From Sphingopyxis sp. (GTDB taxonomy: Bacteria > Pseudomonadota > Alphaproteobacteria > Sphingomonadales > Sphingomonadaceae): 64,000 bases of DNA. The translations under genes and the position numbers were made by a program. The first letter of the stretch is position 1. Each line of letters begins with the position of its first letter. Under the pieces are notes generated by a model. The model had not been told where the DNA came from and did no database searches. It saw only the letters and a program-made list of their open reading frames with translations. The DNA is taken from positions 1 through 64,000 of the forward strand of contig JAGHZY010000004.1 of assembly GCA_017745175.1 (NCBI GenBank). The letters are read 5' to 3'. Positions 27,466 to 36,839 of this stretch are shown piece by piece.

Positions 27466-28413
27466 ATGGTCGATGGAATGCGCCTGCCTTCGCTGGCTTC
27501 GATCCGCGCTTTCGAGGCGGCGGCGCGGCTGGGCAATTTTGCGAGTGCGGGCCGGGAGCTCGACATGTCGGCGGCTTCGGTCAGCTATCATGTGCGCCAA
27601 CTGGAGCGTCAGCTCGACCTGATCCTGTTCGTGCGCTACCCGCAGCGCGTCGAACTGACCGAAGCGGGCACCCTCGTTTCCGCCGAGGCAACCAAGGCCT
27701 TCACGTCCCTGCGGGCCTGTTTCGTCCGGGCAGCCAGTCTCGACGAGGCGCGGCTGACGGTCACCACCCTTCCTTCGCTCGGAACAAGCTGGCTGACCCC
27801 CCGACTCGGTCGCTTTCGTGCCGACAATCCCGCCATCGCGGTGTCACTCGAACTGTCCGCCGAGCCCGAGGAGCTAGGCACGGGGCGGTTCGATGCCGCG
27901 ATCCGCAACGGTCACGGCCTGTGGTCCGGGCTGCGCACCACCTATCTCTTCCCGAGCATTTTCCTGCCGCTGTGCAGGCCCGAGCTGAAGGCCGCAGCCG
28001 CTGCCTTCATCGATCCCGCCGCGGAGTGTCCGGTTCCGCTCCTCGGTCGTCCCGACTGGTGGGCGATCTGGTATCGCGCGCTGGGCGTTGCGGAAGCGCC
28101 GGATCCGGCGCGTTTCGGAACGACATTTTCCGCCGAGCATCTCGACGTGGCAGCGGCGCTCGCCGGCCATGGTATCGTGATTGCGTCGCCGATTCTGTTT
28201 CGCGACGAGATCGAGGCGGGCCGGCTGGTGCCAGCGCATGACGCCGTCGCCAGCGACGGCCGCTCGTTCTGGCTGGCATGTCCGCTCGTCCGGCAGCAAA
28301 GCGCGAAGCTCTCCCGGCTTCGCGAGTGGCTGAGCGCCGAGGCGGCGGAGGCTCGCAGGACTTCGGCTCGCGAAATCGAGATGGCCGGCCGTGCGCTCGA
28401 ACCGGCGCCCTGA
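27466..28413 (+). CDS. LysR family transcriptional regulator (GcvA-like)
   Basis: A 315-residue LysR protein with HTH NFASAGRELDMSAASVSYH (about residues 23-41) and a GcvA-type effector domain (LTVTTLPSLGTSWLTPRL, shortened). It is divergent from the two DUF1579-like genes across 91 bases, in which CTTCG-CCGA-CGAAG (27438-27451) is a small dyad that could be part of its binding site. The start at 27466 is an ATG with a modest upstream AAGG. Regulation of the divergent pair is inferred from position only. Confidence 0.85.
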   Translation: MVDGMRLPSLASIRAFEAAARLGNFASAGRELDMSAASVSYHVRQLERQLDLILFVRYPQRVELTEAGTLVSAEATKAFTSLRACFVRAASLDEARLTVTTLPSLGTSWLTPRLGRFRADNPAIAVSLELSAEPEELGTGRFDAAIRNGHGLWSGLRTTYLFPSIFLPLCRPELKAAAAAFIDPAAECPVPLLGRPDWWAIWYRALGVAEAPDPARFGTTFSAEHLDVAAALAGHGIVIASPILFRDEIEAGRLVPAHDAVASDGRSFWLACPLVRQQSAKLSRLREWLSAEAAEARRTSAREIEMAGRALEPAP

Positions 28414-28442
28414 CCGTACGAACGCAAGGAAGATCGGGCTCC

Positions 28443-28459
28443 GCAACCATTTGTTAACC
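28443..28459 (+). promoter_or_regulatory. CtrA-like half-site upstream of sciP
   Basis: GCAA-N7-TTAACC at 28443-28459 resembles the CtrA box TTAA-N7-TTAAC, with a perfect right half and a two-of-four left half. It lies about 70 bases before the sciP GTG. In Caulobacter sciP is under CtrA control, so a CtrA site here is expected. Confidence 0.45.
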
Positions 28460-28525
28460 AACCTCGCGCAGGATGCGCGCGGGGGGGCACGAAACGGCGT
28501 CAGCCGTGCGAATGGAGAATTCGCC

Positions 28526-28807
28526 GTGCCCGAATATAATAGAAGGCCATCCTCGGTCATGGGGCCCTTGGGCCCGTTGACGATGGACGACCTGCCGTCG
28601 TCCTGCACAACCTACTGGGTCAGCCGCCGCAAGGCCGAAGTGCTGGCCGCGATCGATGGCGGGTTGCTGAGCCTGCCGGACGCCTGCGACCGATATCGAC
28701 TCAGCGCCGAGGAAGTCGCCGCCTGGCGGCGCTCGATCGATCGCGCCGGACTTCCCGGTCTCCGCGTGACCAAGCTCCAACGATATCGGGACCAGCTTAT
28801 CGGTTGA
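28526..28807 (+). CDS. sciP: CtrA inhibitor SciP (DUF1153)
   Basis: A 93-residue protein that matches the DUF1153/SciP family: it begins with VMGPLGPLTMDDLPS, has YWVSRRKAEVLAAI, and an HTH-like part (LSLPDACDRYRLSAEEVAAWR). SciP binds DNA and blocks CtrA-activated transcription in the alphaproteobacterial cell cycle. I chose GTG at 28526 with GGAG at 28514-28517; the frame is open further upstream, but only this start gives the family N-terminus (VPEYN...) and length. A CtrA-like half-site lies upstream. Confidence 0.9.
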   Translation: MPEYNRRPSSVMGPLGPLTMDDLPSSCTTYWVSRRKAEVLAAIDGGLLSLPDACDRYRLSAEEVAAWRRSIDRAGLPGLRVTKLQRYRDQLIG

Positions 28808-28818
28808 TCGATCGGTCG

Positions 28819-28854
28819 GCCCGCGAAGTACCCCTGCAAGGGTAAAACGCGGGC
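28819..28854. terminator. Nested hairpin between convergent sciP and ligD
   Basis: GCCCGCG (28819-28825) pairs with CGCGGGC (28848-28854), and inside it TACCC (28829-28833) pairs with GGGTA (28840-28844). It lies in the 57-base gap between the two stops and is a plausible bidirectional terminator, although it has no long T tract. Confidence 0.45.
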
Positions 28855-28864
28855 GCCCATATCA

Positions 28865-31369
28865 TCAGATATCCGGCAGCTTCTGCGAAGCGAAGCCCCA
28901 GCCCTTGAGCCCGGGCCCCGCGGCGCGCTCGAGCAGGTCGCCGGCGTCTCCGATCGTCCACCGCGCCGCCGTTTCGACATCGGCGAGGGCATCCCAGCCG
29001 ATCGGCGCCGCGACGGGTGCCTGTTCGCGCGCGCGCGCCGAATATGGCATGATCGCGGTGCTGCCGCGCTGGTTGCGCAGCCAGTCGATGAAAATCTTTC
29101 CCTTGCGTTTTGCCTTGCTCATCGTCGCGACATAGCGGTCGGGCTCGGCGAGGCTGAGCGCCTCGGCGAAGCGTTTCGAGAAGTCGCCGTGCGCGTCCCA
29201 GCCGTGCCCCGGATCGAGAGGGACGACGACATGTACGCCCTTGCCGCCCGAAAGCATCGCGAAGCTGACGAGGCCGATGTCGGCGAGCTGGCGGCGAATG
29301 TCGAGCGCGGCCCTTTTCACGTCGGCGAAGGCGAGGCCTTCGTCGGGGTCAAGATCGAACACCATACGATCGGGCTTCTCGAGCGCGCCCACATGGCTGT
29401 CCCAGCCGTGAAACTCGATCGTCCCCATCTGGACGCACGCGAGGATGCCGTCGGCATCATCGACATAAAGATAGTCCTCGTGCCCGCCGTCCTTCTCGCG
29501 GATCGGCACATGCATCACATGCTCACCGAAGCTGCCCGAGTCATGTTTCTGGAAAAAGCATTTCCTCGCGCGCCCCTGCGGGCAGCGGACGAGGCTGATC
29601 GGCCGCCGCGCCATGTGCGGCAGCATGATCGGGGCGACGGCGGCGTAATAATCCGCAAGATCGCCCTTGGTCGCCTTGGCTTCGGGGAAGATGACGCGGT
29701 CGCGGCTGCTGATCGTCACGTCGCTTGTCGTCGCGGGAGCGGGTTGTTTCGTTTCGGGGGTCACGTCGCTGGCCTTCTTGTCTGCACGCAGGCCGAGGAA
29801 GCTTGCGTGGCGTACCGATCCGCTTGCAGTGAACTCGGCGAAGGCGATTTCGGCGACGAGATCGGGTTTCAGCCAATGCACCTTGCGCGCAGCGACCTTA
29901 TCGACTTCGAGCGGTGCGGTGCGGCGTTCGAGTTTCTCGAATTTCTTCGCGAGATCGGCGAGCGCGTCATTGTCGAAACCGGTCCCCACATTGCCCTTGT
30001 AAACGAGCGCGTCGCCCTCGTGCTGCGCGAGGAGCAGCGACGAGAAGGCGCGCGCCCTGGTCGACGAGGGCTTCCAGCCCACGATGACGAACTCCTGCCG
30101 GCGCGTGCATTTGATCTTTACCCAGTTTTTGGTGCGGCGCCCGAGATAGGCCGCGTCGGCGCGTTTCGAGATGACACCTTCCTGTCCCGCGCCGCACATC
30201 GCGGTGTGGAGCGTCTCGCCCGCACCGATGACATGGTCGGCGACCGCGATCGGAAGCACCGCGTCGCGGAGCAGAGCCTCGAGCCGCTCCTTGCGTTCGA
30301 GATTGCCGAATCTGGCGAGCGATTTGCCGTCCAGTTCGAGCAGGTCGAAGGCGAAAAAGCGGAGCCGGATCGCCTCGTCCTGCGCGCCTTGGCCGCGCTT
30401 GAGCACCGCCTGCAGTACGGAGAAGTCGGGATTGCCGTCGCCGTCATGGGCGACGATTTCGCCGTCGATCAGACACGGCGGCAGGTCGAGCGCGGCTATG
30501 TGCCGGACGAGCGGCGCGAACTTGCCGGTCCAGTCGAGGCCGTTTCGTGTGTAGACGCGCACGTTGCCGCCCGCCACCGCGATTTCGGCGCGGTATCCGT
30601 CAAATTTGATCTCGTGGAACCAGCCGTTGCCCGAGGGAACCGCGTCGACGAGCGTCGCGAGCTGCAGCGGCCGGAATTTGGGGAGCTTGCGCCTGGGTCT
30701 GGCCTTCGCAACCTTGCTGTTGTGCGCGGCGGCATCAGCCATCTTCTTCGCGAAGGCCGCCCCCCTGGCGCCCTTCAGCGACTGTTCGCCGCCCTCGTCG
30801 CCTGCAATTTCAGCCATGCTGCGGCCGGTGAGAACGCTTGTCAGCTGGCGGCCGACGAGGTCGTCGGTGCCGCCGGCATAAGCGTCGTCGATCTTGCGAA
30901 GCAGCCAGTTCTCGTGCTTCTCGCCCGGCCGCAGCTTCATGCGAACGAGCAGCCATTCGCCCTTCATCCGTTCGCCGTCGAGGGTGAAGTGGAGATGCCC
31001 CTTGTCGATATCCTTCGCGCTCTTGCCCTCGACGGGCTTCCACGTGCCGCGATCCCACAGCATCACGCTGCCGCCGCCATATTCGCCCTTGGGAATCACG
31101 CCTTCGAAATCGGCGTAGGACATCGGGTGATCTTCGGTGCGTACCGCAAGGCGCTTGTCGGCGGGATCGGCGCTCGGCCCCTTGGTGACCGCCCAGCTTT
31201 TGAGCACGCCATCGACTTCGAGCCGGAAGTCATAGTGGAGGCGCGTCGCATCATGCTTCTGGACGATAAAGCGGTTACCGGCCCCTTTCTCGACCTTGCC
31301 CGCAGGCTCGGGGGTCAGTTTGAAATCGCGCCTGGCGTTATACCGGGCGAGAGGATCGGACCGGGCCAT
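28865..31369 (-). CDS. ligD: Multifunctional non-homologous end-joining ligase LigD
   Basis: An 834-residue three-domain repair enzyme. Order: 3'-phosphoesterase (about 10-180; His39, His45, Asp47 in QKHDATRLHYDF), ATP-dependent ligase (about 230-530; catalytic Lys255 in EIKFDGYR), and primase-type polymerase (about 560-834; VFDLDPDEG metal site). With Ku it processes and seals double-strand breaks. This phosphoesterase-ligase-polymerase order is the Pseudomonas type. Its ATG is one base after the ku stop, so the two form an operon. Confidence 0.95.
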   Translation of the reverse strand: MARSDPLARYNARRDFKLTPEPAGKVEKGAGNRFIVQKHDATRLHYDFRLEVDGVLKSWAVTKGPSADPADKRLAVRTEDHPMSYADFEGVIPKGEYGGGSVMLWDRGTWKPVEGKSAKDIDKGHLHFTLDGERMKGEWLLVRMKLRPGEKHENWLLRKIDDAYAGGTDDLVGRQLTSVLTGRSMAEIAGDEGGEQSLKGARGAAFAKKMADAAAHNSKVAKARPRRKLPKFRPLQLATLVDAVPSGNGWFHEIKFDGYRAEIAVAGGNVRVYTRNGLDWTGKFAPLVRHIAALDLPPCLIDGEIVAHDGDGNPDFSVLQAVLKRGQGAQDEAIRLRFFAFDLLELDGKSLARFGNLERKERLEALLRDAVLPIAVADHVIGAGETLHTAMCGAGQEGVISKRADAAYLGRRTKNWVKIKCTRRQEFVIVGWKPSSTRARAFSSLLLAQHEGDALVYKGNVGTGFDNDALADLAKKFEKLERRTAPLEVDKVAARKVHWLKPDLVAEIAFAEFTASGSVRHASFLGLRADKKASDVTPETKQPAPATTSDVTISSRDRVIFPEAKATKGDLADYYAAVAPIMLPHMARRPISLVRCPQGRARKCFFQKHDSGSFGEHVMHVPIREKDGGHEDYLYVDDADGILACVQMGTIEFHGWDSHVGALEKPDRMVFDLDPDEGLAFADVKRAALDIRRQLADIGLVSFAMLSGGKGVHVVVPLDPGHGWDAHGDFSKRFAEALSLAEPDRYVATMSKAKRKGKIFIDWLRNQRGSTAIMPYSARAREQAPVAAPIGWDALADVETAARWTIGDAGDLLERAAGPGLKGWGFASQKLPDI

Positions 31370-31370
31370 G

Positions 31371-32252
31371 TTACACTCGCCCGCGCGCCGCCGGCTTTTT
31401 TGCGGGCGCCTTTTTGGGCGGAGCCTTCTTCTCCGCCGCCGCCGGTGTTTTCTTCTTGCCGTTGACCGAGGCTTTCAGCGCCGCCATCAGGTCGATGACA
31501 TTCGAACCGCGTGACAAGGGAGCGACCTCGTCGGCATCCTCGAGCACACGTTTGCCCCTGGCCCTGGCTTTCTTCGCGATCACGCGCTTCAGCGCATCGA
31601 CATAATGATTGTGATAGTCCGACGCGTCGAACTTGCCGCTCTTCTTGCAGATCAGCGTTTCGGCGAGGTCGAGCAGATCGGCGTCGGGCCTGGAATTGCC
31701 GACGTCGCGGAAATAATTGGCCGCCTTGTTCACCTCGTCGGCATAGCGCAGCACTTCGAGAACAAGGCCCCTGCCACAGGGACGGAGGCCCACGAGCTGT
31801 TCCTGCCCGCGCACCGACAGCTGGCCAAGCCCGACCTTCTTTGTCCGTTTCAGTGCTTCGCGCAGGACGATATAGGCTTCTTCGGCAAGCTCGTCGGCGG
31901 GGACGACATAATAGGGCTTGGCGTAATAGAGGATGTCGATGTCGCCCACATCGACGAACTGGAGCAATTCCAATGTGCGCTTGCTCTCGAGCCTGACCGC
32001 CTCGATCTCCTCCTCGTCGAGCAGGACATAATTGCCCTTCGACGTTTCGTAGCCCTTGACGATATCGTCGGCGTCGATCGGCCCGATACCGGGCACGACC
32101 TTTTCATATTTGACCGGCTTGCCGCTCGGTTCGTGGATCTGGCGAAAGCTGATCGCCGCGCCCGATCTGGTCGCGGCATGGATTTCGACCGGGATCGACA
32201 CCAGTGCGAGGCGTATCTGTCCCTTCCAATAGGCGCGTGCCGCCATGACCAT
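31371..32252 (-). CDS. ku: Non-homologous end-joining protein Ku
   Basis: A 293-residue bacterial Ku with the ARAYWKGQIRLALVSIPV start, ISFRQIHE, VVPADELAEEAY and a KLVGLRPCGRG-like core (QLVGLRPCGRG here), followed by a lysine/alanine/proline-rich tail that binds DNA. Ku dimers ring broken DNA ends and recruit LigD. An in-frame ATG at 32246 (MAARAYWKG) is an equally likely start. Cotranscribed with ligD. Confidence 0.94.
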   Translation of the reverse strand: MVMAARAYWKGQIRLALVSIPVEIHAATRSGAAISFRQIHEPSGKPVKYEKVVPGIGPIDADDIVKGYETSKGNYVLLDEEEIEAVRLESKRTLELLQFVDVGDIDILYYAKPYYVVPADELAEEAYIVLREALKRTKKVGLGQLSVRGQEQLVGLRPCGRGLVLEVLRYADEVNKAANYFRDVGNSRPDADLLDLAETLICKKSGKFDASDYHNHYVDALKRVIAKKARARGKRVLEDADEVAPLSRGSNVIDLMAALKASVNGKKKTPAAAEKKAPPKKAPAKKPAARGRV

Positions 32253-32566
32253 TCTCGCTTTCCATTCAGGAAATTCGCGAGCGAAGCTAGCGTTCCCGAT
32301 CCTTGCCCGGCATACGAACGGCTGGCGCGCGGCTTCGCCCCGGCTCCGGTCCGCGTTGCCGTCGAGTGCGGCAGGTCAATGGCGACCATCGCGGCCGGTG
32401 CCGGAGTTCAAGATCACAGCGCGCTTCCCCGAACCATCGCCGCGCCAGTAGAGCGTTCGGGCGGCCCGTCACGCGCAGACGATAGACAGCTCGACCAGCC
32501 ATATCGGGTTTCGCTGCATCGTCCGGTCCCGCGGACGCTTGCGGGCCGGAGCGGTGGGGATACGTC
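32253..32566. other. Intergenic region without recognised features
   Basis: This stretch of 314 bases lies between the ku start and the glycerate kinase stop. Frames are open on both strands, but they are arginine- and proline-rich without family patterns, as expected for GC-rich non-coding DNA. It presumably holds the ku-ligD promoter; I see no clear hexamers or terminator hairpin. Confidence 0.5.
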
Positions 32567-33472
32567 CTACCGATCGATCGTCGGCTTGAAATCATTCGCA
32601 GGAAGCCCGTGAGCGAAGATCACATCCTGCTCCGCGTCGAGCGCAAACAGCACATCGGCTCGCCCCGGCAGATCGGCGAACATATGGCGGGTCACGCGTT
32701 CATAATGGCTGACGAAGCGTGCCACCGCAGCATCATCCATGATCCCCGGAGCATCGGGCGCGATCGCGCGAAGCTTATGTTCCTGAAGCAGCCGGTTGGT
32801 CAGGACATGGTCGAAGGATGGAGGCTTCAACATTACGAGACGATCGATGACGGAAAACCACCGCGCATAGGATGTCCGGAGGGCCAGATTGACATGGCGG
32901 CGCCAGATGCCGTCGGGGTCCTCCCCGGCTTCCAGCGCATTTAGCGGCGGCTCGAGGCTTGCGGCCTTCTGTGGCCGGGCTCCCACACACCAGCCCTCGA
33001 ACAATAGGATATCGACCTGACCCGAATGACGCACCCAAGCGGCTTGCGGCAGGCGGTCATCCAGCGCCTTGCTGAAGCGCGGGATCAGGGCGTCGCGCCC
33101 GGCGGCCAGGTCGTCCAGCAGCGATATCCCCGCGTCGACATCATGCGTCCCCGGCGCACCCCTTGTGCGGAAAAGCGGATGGATATCCTGCGCGATCCGC
33201 TCGCGCGCCATCCGCGACAGGTACAGGTCGTCGAGCGCAACGACCGTGGCGGACAACCCATATTCGGGGAGCAGCGCCGCTTGCAGGAAACGGCACAGCG
33301 TCGATTTCCCGCTGCCCTGCGCGCCGTTGATCCCGACGATCAGCGGCCGCCCGGCCTCCGCATGCCATTGCACGATCTGCTGCGCGAGCGGCCACCACCA
33401 GCGATCGACCGTCGCCGCATAGGTGCGCGGCAGCCGCTCCGCGACGATCAGCTCATCGACCGCCGCCGGCAC
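32567..33472 (-). CDS. D-glycerate kinase (GLYK/YggC-like P-loop kinase)
   Basis: A 301-residue P-loop kinase with Walker A GINGAQGSGKST (about 47-58), VALDDLYLSR near 88-97 (Walker B/substrate part) and LFEGWCVG near 163-170, the pattern of plant-type D-glycerate 3-kinase and the YggC/Tda10 group. It would convert D-glycerate to 3-phosphoglycerate. It starts with GTG at 33472 and overlaps the upstream dehydrogenase stop by one base, and is the last gene of the TonB-MFS-dioxygenase-dehydrogenase run. Together with that dehydrogenase it suggests salvage of a C2/C3 hydroxy acid. Confidence 0.8.
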   Translation of the reverse strand: MPAAVDELIVAERLPRTYAATVDRWWWPLAQQIVQWHAEAGRPLIVGINGAQGSGKSTLCRFLQAALLPEYGLSATVVALDDLYLSRMARERIAQDIHPLFRTRGAPGTHDVDAGISLLDDLAAGRDALIPRFSKALDDRLPQAAWVRHSGQVDILLFEGWCVGARPQKAASLEPPLNALEAGEDPDGIWRRHVNLALRTSYARWFSVIDRLVMLKPPSFDHVLTNRLLQEHKLRAIAPDAPGIMDDAAVARFVSHYERVTRHMFADLPGRADVLFALDAEQDVIFAHGLPANDFKPTIDR

Positions 33473-34443
33473 TAGAGCCGGTCGCGGGGCACCCGGCCCT
33501 CGTTCCAGTCGTCGAGATTGGCGAGCGCGCGCAGACCCATCGCTTCGCGCGCCTCGCGCGTCGCGCTGCCCAGATGCGGCAAAAGCACCGCGTTCGGCGC
33601 ATCGCGCAGACGCTGCGGGACATGGGGCTCGCCGGCAAAGACATCGAGGCCGGCGCCGCCGATCCGCCGCGTTTCCAACGCGTCGATCAGCGCGTCCTGA
33701 TCGACGACGTCACCGCGCGCGGTGTTGACCAGGATCGCATGCGGCGGCATCTGCGCAAATATCTGCGCGTCGATGATGTTCCGCGTTTCGGCGCCGCCGG
33801 GAATATGCAGCGACACGAAATCGCATTGGGCGACCATTGGGGAAAGCGAGGGTATATAGCGCGCGCCCAGCCGCTGCTCGTCGTCCGGCGCGCCGCGACG
33901 CCGCGAATAATAGACAATGTCCATGCCAAAGCCGAAGCGCGCGCGTTCCGCCATCGCCTGCGCGATCCGGCCAAAGCCCACCAGTCCCAATGTCTTGCCG
34001 CGCAGGCTGGTTCCGAGCAGATGCGTCGGCCGCCAGCCGGTCCATTTCCCGGCGCGCAATTCGCGCTCGCCTTCGCCTGCGCGGCGCGACGTCATCAACA
34101 TCAGGGTGACGGCGAGATCGGCGGTCGCGTCGGTCAGGACACCCGGCGTATTGGTCGCAATGACATTCGCAGCCCGCGCCGCGGCGAGATCGATATGATC
34201 GACGCCGGCGCCGTAATTGGCGATGATCTTCACCCGCCGTCCCTCGCCCCCCAGGATGCCGGCGTGCAGCTTGTCGGTGATGGTGGGACAGATTGCGTCA
34301 TAGTCGCGCATCGCGGCCGCCAGGGCCGCTTCGGTCAGCGGCATGTCGTCAGGGTTGAACGTCGCGTCGTAACGCTCCGCGATCAGCGCCTCGACCCGTT
34401 CGGGCCATTTGCGCGTGACCAGGACACGGGCCTTGTCGGACAT
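33472..34443 (-). CDS. D-2-hydroxyacid dehydrogenase (glyoxylate/hydroxypyruvate reductase type)
   Basis: A 323-residue NAD(P)-dependent enzyme. It has the catalytic-domain loop NYGAGVDHID, the Rossmann motif GLVGFGRIAQAMA, and catalytic Arg (NTARGDVVD), Glu (DVFAGEP) and His (LLPHLGS). The sequence resembles GyaR-type glyoxylate reductases. Next to a glycerate kinase and a TfdA-like dioxygenase (which releases glyoxylate), reduction of glyoxylate or hydroxypyruvate is the natural guess. It follows the dioxygenase stop by nine bases. Confidence 0.85.
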   Translation of the reverse strand: MSDKARVLVTRKWPERVEALIAERYDATFNPDDMPLTEAALAAAMRDYDAICPTITDKLHAGILGGEGRRVKIIANYGAGVDHIDLAAARAANVIATNTPGVLTDATADLAVTLMLMTSRRAGEGERELRAGKWTGWRPTHLLGTSLRGKTLGLVGFGRIAQAMAERARFGFGMDIVYYSRRRGAPDDEQRLGARYIPSLSPMVAQCDFVSLHIPGGAETRNIIDAQIFAQMPPHAILVNTARGDVVDQDALIDALETRRIGGAGLDVFAGEPHVPQRLRDAPNAVLLPHLGSATREAREAMGLRALANLDDWNEGRVPRDRL

Positions 34444-34452
34444 GGTGGCGGC

Positions 34453-35376
34453 TCAGTTCGTTGATGCCGGCGGCGCCGAGGCGGCGAAATAGGCAGTGAA
34501 CGGATCGTCGGCGTGCTCGGGCGGTTCGCCCTCGCGCACGGTCGTGCGGCGCATGTCGCGCCGTTCGTTGAAGATGTCGAAATCGCCGCCGCGATGCATG
34601 GTCGCCAGATTGTCCCAGATCACGATGTCGCCCGGTTCGTAGGAGACGCCGAAGACATATTGCGGCTGGGTCGCGAATTCGATCAGATATTTGATCAGCG
34701 CACGGCCCTCGTCGCGCGGCATGCCGACCACATCGACCGCGTGGCTGCCGATATAGATGGCGGTGCGTCCGGTGGCTTCCTGCGGCATGATCATCGGCTG
34801 GCGCGCCTTGGGCCGTGCGTCAATCTCTTCCTCGGTGATCGGAAAGCCGGCGAGCAGGCGCGAATACCAGAGCGAGTGTTCGGCCTGAAGCGTGCCGATC
34901 CTGTCGCGGACGTCCGCCGGCAGGTCCTCATAGGCCGAGCGCATATCGGCGAAATAGGTGAGACCGCCTTCCTTGGGCACTTCATGCGCGAGCAACAGCG
35001 AATAGGCCGAGCGCAGGTCCATGAAGGAGGAATCGGTATGCCACAGCCGGTCGCCCTTCTTGTGCAGCACCATATTTTCATCGACCAATATGTCACCGCC
35101 GGGGGTCAGGTTGCTGGCGTCGAATATCTCGGGTGTGTCGGGATGACGGCGCGGACGGCCCTTCACCGCGGGCGCGGTTTCCAGATGGCCGAAATGGCGG
35201 CTGAAGGCGACATGCGCCGCATTGTCGAAGCCGGTGCCGCGGATGACGCAGACGCCCCACTGGTTCATCGCGTCCTTGATCGCGGCAAAATCGGCCTCGC
35301 TGAGCGGACCACCGACGTCGATGCCCGACAGCTCGGCGCCAAAGCGGGGGGTGATGGGGGTGGCGGTCAAAGCCAT
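34453..35376 (-). CDS. TfdA-like 2-oxoglutarate-dependent ether dioxygenase
   Basis: A 307-residue non-heme iron dioxygenase of the TauD/TfdA family. Iron ligands are His113 and Asp115 (LWHTDSSF) and His261 (ATMHRGG), with Arg272 eleven residues on for 2-oxoglutarate; TfdA of Cupriavidus uses the same spacing (His113, Asp115, His262, Arg273 as I recall). TfdA cleaves aryloxyacetates such as 2,4-D to a phenol and glyoxylate. The adjoining aromatic-acid transporter and glyoxylate-type reductase fit an ether-cleaving role. A taurine or alkyl sulfate substrate is less likely here. Confidence 0.8.
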   Translation of the reverse strand: MALTATPITPRFGAELSGIDVGGPLSEADFAAIKDAMNQWGVCVIRGTGFDNAAHVAFSRHFGHLETAPAVKGRPRRHPDTPEIFDASNLTPGGDILVDENMVLHKKGDRLWHTDSSFMDLRSAYSLLLAHEVPKEGGLTYFADMRSAYEDLPADVRDRIGTLQAEHSLWYSRLLAGFPITEEEIDARPKARQPMIMPQEATGRTAIYIGSHAVDVVGMPRDEGRALIKYLIEFATQPQYVFGVSYEPGDIVIWDNLATMHRGGDFDIFNERRDMRRTTVREGEPPEHADDPFTAYFAASAPPASTN

Positions 35377-35391
35377 ATCTTGTTTCCTTTT

Positions 35392-36804
35392 TCAGGGCCT
35401 GGTCGTCACGGCCTGTGCCGGCGGGACGATGGTTTCGATGGGAGCGGGAGTGGCGGCCGCCCGGCGCTTTCCGGCGCGGGCGAGCAGGACAAGCGAGACT
35501 GCGGACAGCAAGGGCGTCGCCGCGAGGAGGACGAACAGCAGGCGCGGCGGCATGTTCATCGCCAGCAGATAGCCGCCCAGCAGCGGCGCGAAGATCGAGC
35601 CGATCTTGGCCACCGACGTCGCCCATCCCGCACCATTGGCGCGGATCGCGCTGGGGTAGAAGATCCCCGCGATCGAGTGCATGCCGAAATGCGTGCCGCT
35701 GATCATCGCCATGCTGAGCAGGGAAAAAACGGCAAGCCCCTGCAACGAGACGGGCGCCAGCCCCATGAGCAACAGCAGCGGCGCCGCCAGCATCGGATAA
35801 ACGGCGATCGCGATCGGACCCAGCCGGTCAGTGAAGCGCATCAGCGCCAGGCCCGCGAGCGAGCCGCCGATCGAGCTGACCGACATGATCATCGCCGCCT
35901 GTGTCCGGGTGAAGCCGACATCTTCGAAGATGATCGGGCCCCAGTTCGACTTGAAATAGACCGCCATCGAACTGCCGATATAGGCCAGCCACAGCAAGCT
36001 GGTGATCGGGCGCAGATCGCCCTTGAACAAGGTCGCGATCCGGAAATTCTGGCCCGCCGGTGCGGCGGCTTCGTCGATCACCACAAAGCGGTCCTGCGGC
36101 CGGGCGCCAAGCCCCGGCTCCAGCGCGTTCAGCGCCATGGCGATCTTTTCGGGCGAGCGCCCCTTCACCGCGAGATAACGGGCGGATTCGGGCAGCAGGG
36201 CGAACAGCAGCGGCACGATGAGGAGCGTCACCACACCCGACGCCATGAAGACCGATTGCCAGCCGAAATGGGGCGCCAGCCAGACCGTCACGGGCCCTGC
36301 GACGACGCCGCCCAGCGTATAGCCGATCATGATGACGGTCACGACGGTCGCGCGATAGCGGCCGGGCACATATTCGATGTTGAGCGCCCAGGCGAGCGGC
36401 ATCAACCCGCCCAGCGCCACGCCGTTGAGGAAGCGCAGCATCATCAGCGCCTGCATCCCCGGCGCGAGCACCATGGCGATGCTGGTGAGGCCAAACGCCG
36501 CGACCGACGCGATGATGACCGGGCGCCGTCCGAAACGATCCCCGAGCCAGCCGAACGCGATCCCGCCGAGCATCGCGCCGAACACGCCCACCGCGAACAA
36601 TTCGCCCAGCGAAATGACGTCGGCGCCGAATCCGTCGCGCAAATAGGGCGCGACGAACGAAATGACGAGCATGTCGAAGCCGTCGAGAAAGGTGACGAGC
36701 CACGATATCGCGACGAGGCGGATGACGAACGCATTGATCTTTTGACGCTCGATGACGTCCGTCACCTGGATGACGACCGGGGAGGAAGAATCGTTCATGT
36801 TCAT
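35392..36804 (-). CDS. MFS transporter, aromatic acid:H+ symporter (AAHS) type
   Basis: A 470-residue carrier with 12 predicted helices and AAHS landmarks: FLDGFDMLVISFVAPYL in helix 1 (PcaK/TfdK-like), GWLGDRFGRRPVI between helices 2 and 3, and LNGVALGGLMPLAWAL. Relatives carry 4-hydroxybenzoate, vanillate or 2,4-D across the inner membrane. It lies 15 bases upstream of the TfdA-like gene, so an aryloxy acid is a likely substrate. Confidence 0.85.
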   Translation of the reverse strand: MNMNDSSSPVVIQVTDVIERQKINAFVIRLVAISWLVTFLDGFDMLVISFVAPYLRDGFGADVISLGELFAVGVFGAMLGGIAFGWLGDRFGRRPVIIASVAAFGLTSIAMVLAPGMQALMMLRFLNGVALGGLMPLAWALNIEYVPGRYRATVVTVIMIGYTLGGVVAGPVTVWLAPHFGWQSVFMASGVVTLLIVPLLFALLPESARYLAVKGRSPEKIAMALNALEPGLGARPQDRFVVIDEAAAPAGQNFRIATLFKGDLRPITSLLWLAYIGSSMAVYFKSNWGPIIFEDVGFTRTQAAMIMSVSSIGGSLAGLALMRFTDRLGPIAIAVYPMLAAPLLLLMGLAPVSLQGLAVFSLLSMAMISGTHFGMHSIAGIFYPSAIRANGAGWATSVAKIGSIFAPLLGGYLLAMNMPPRLLFVLLAATPLLSAVSLVLLARAGKRRAAATPAPIETIVPPAQAVTTRP

Positions 36805-36839
36805 GGTGATCTCACTCCTCCCCTTTCTGCGCCCTATTT

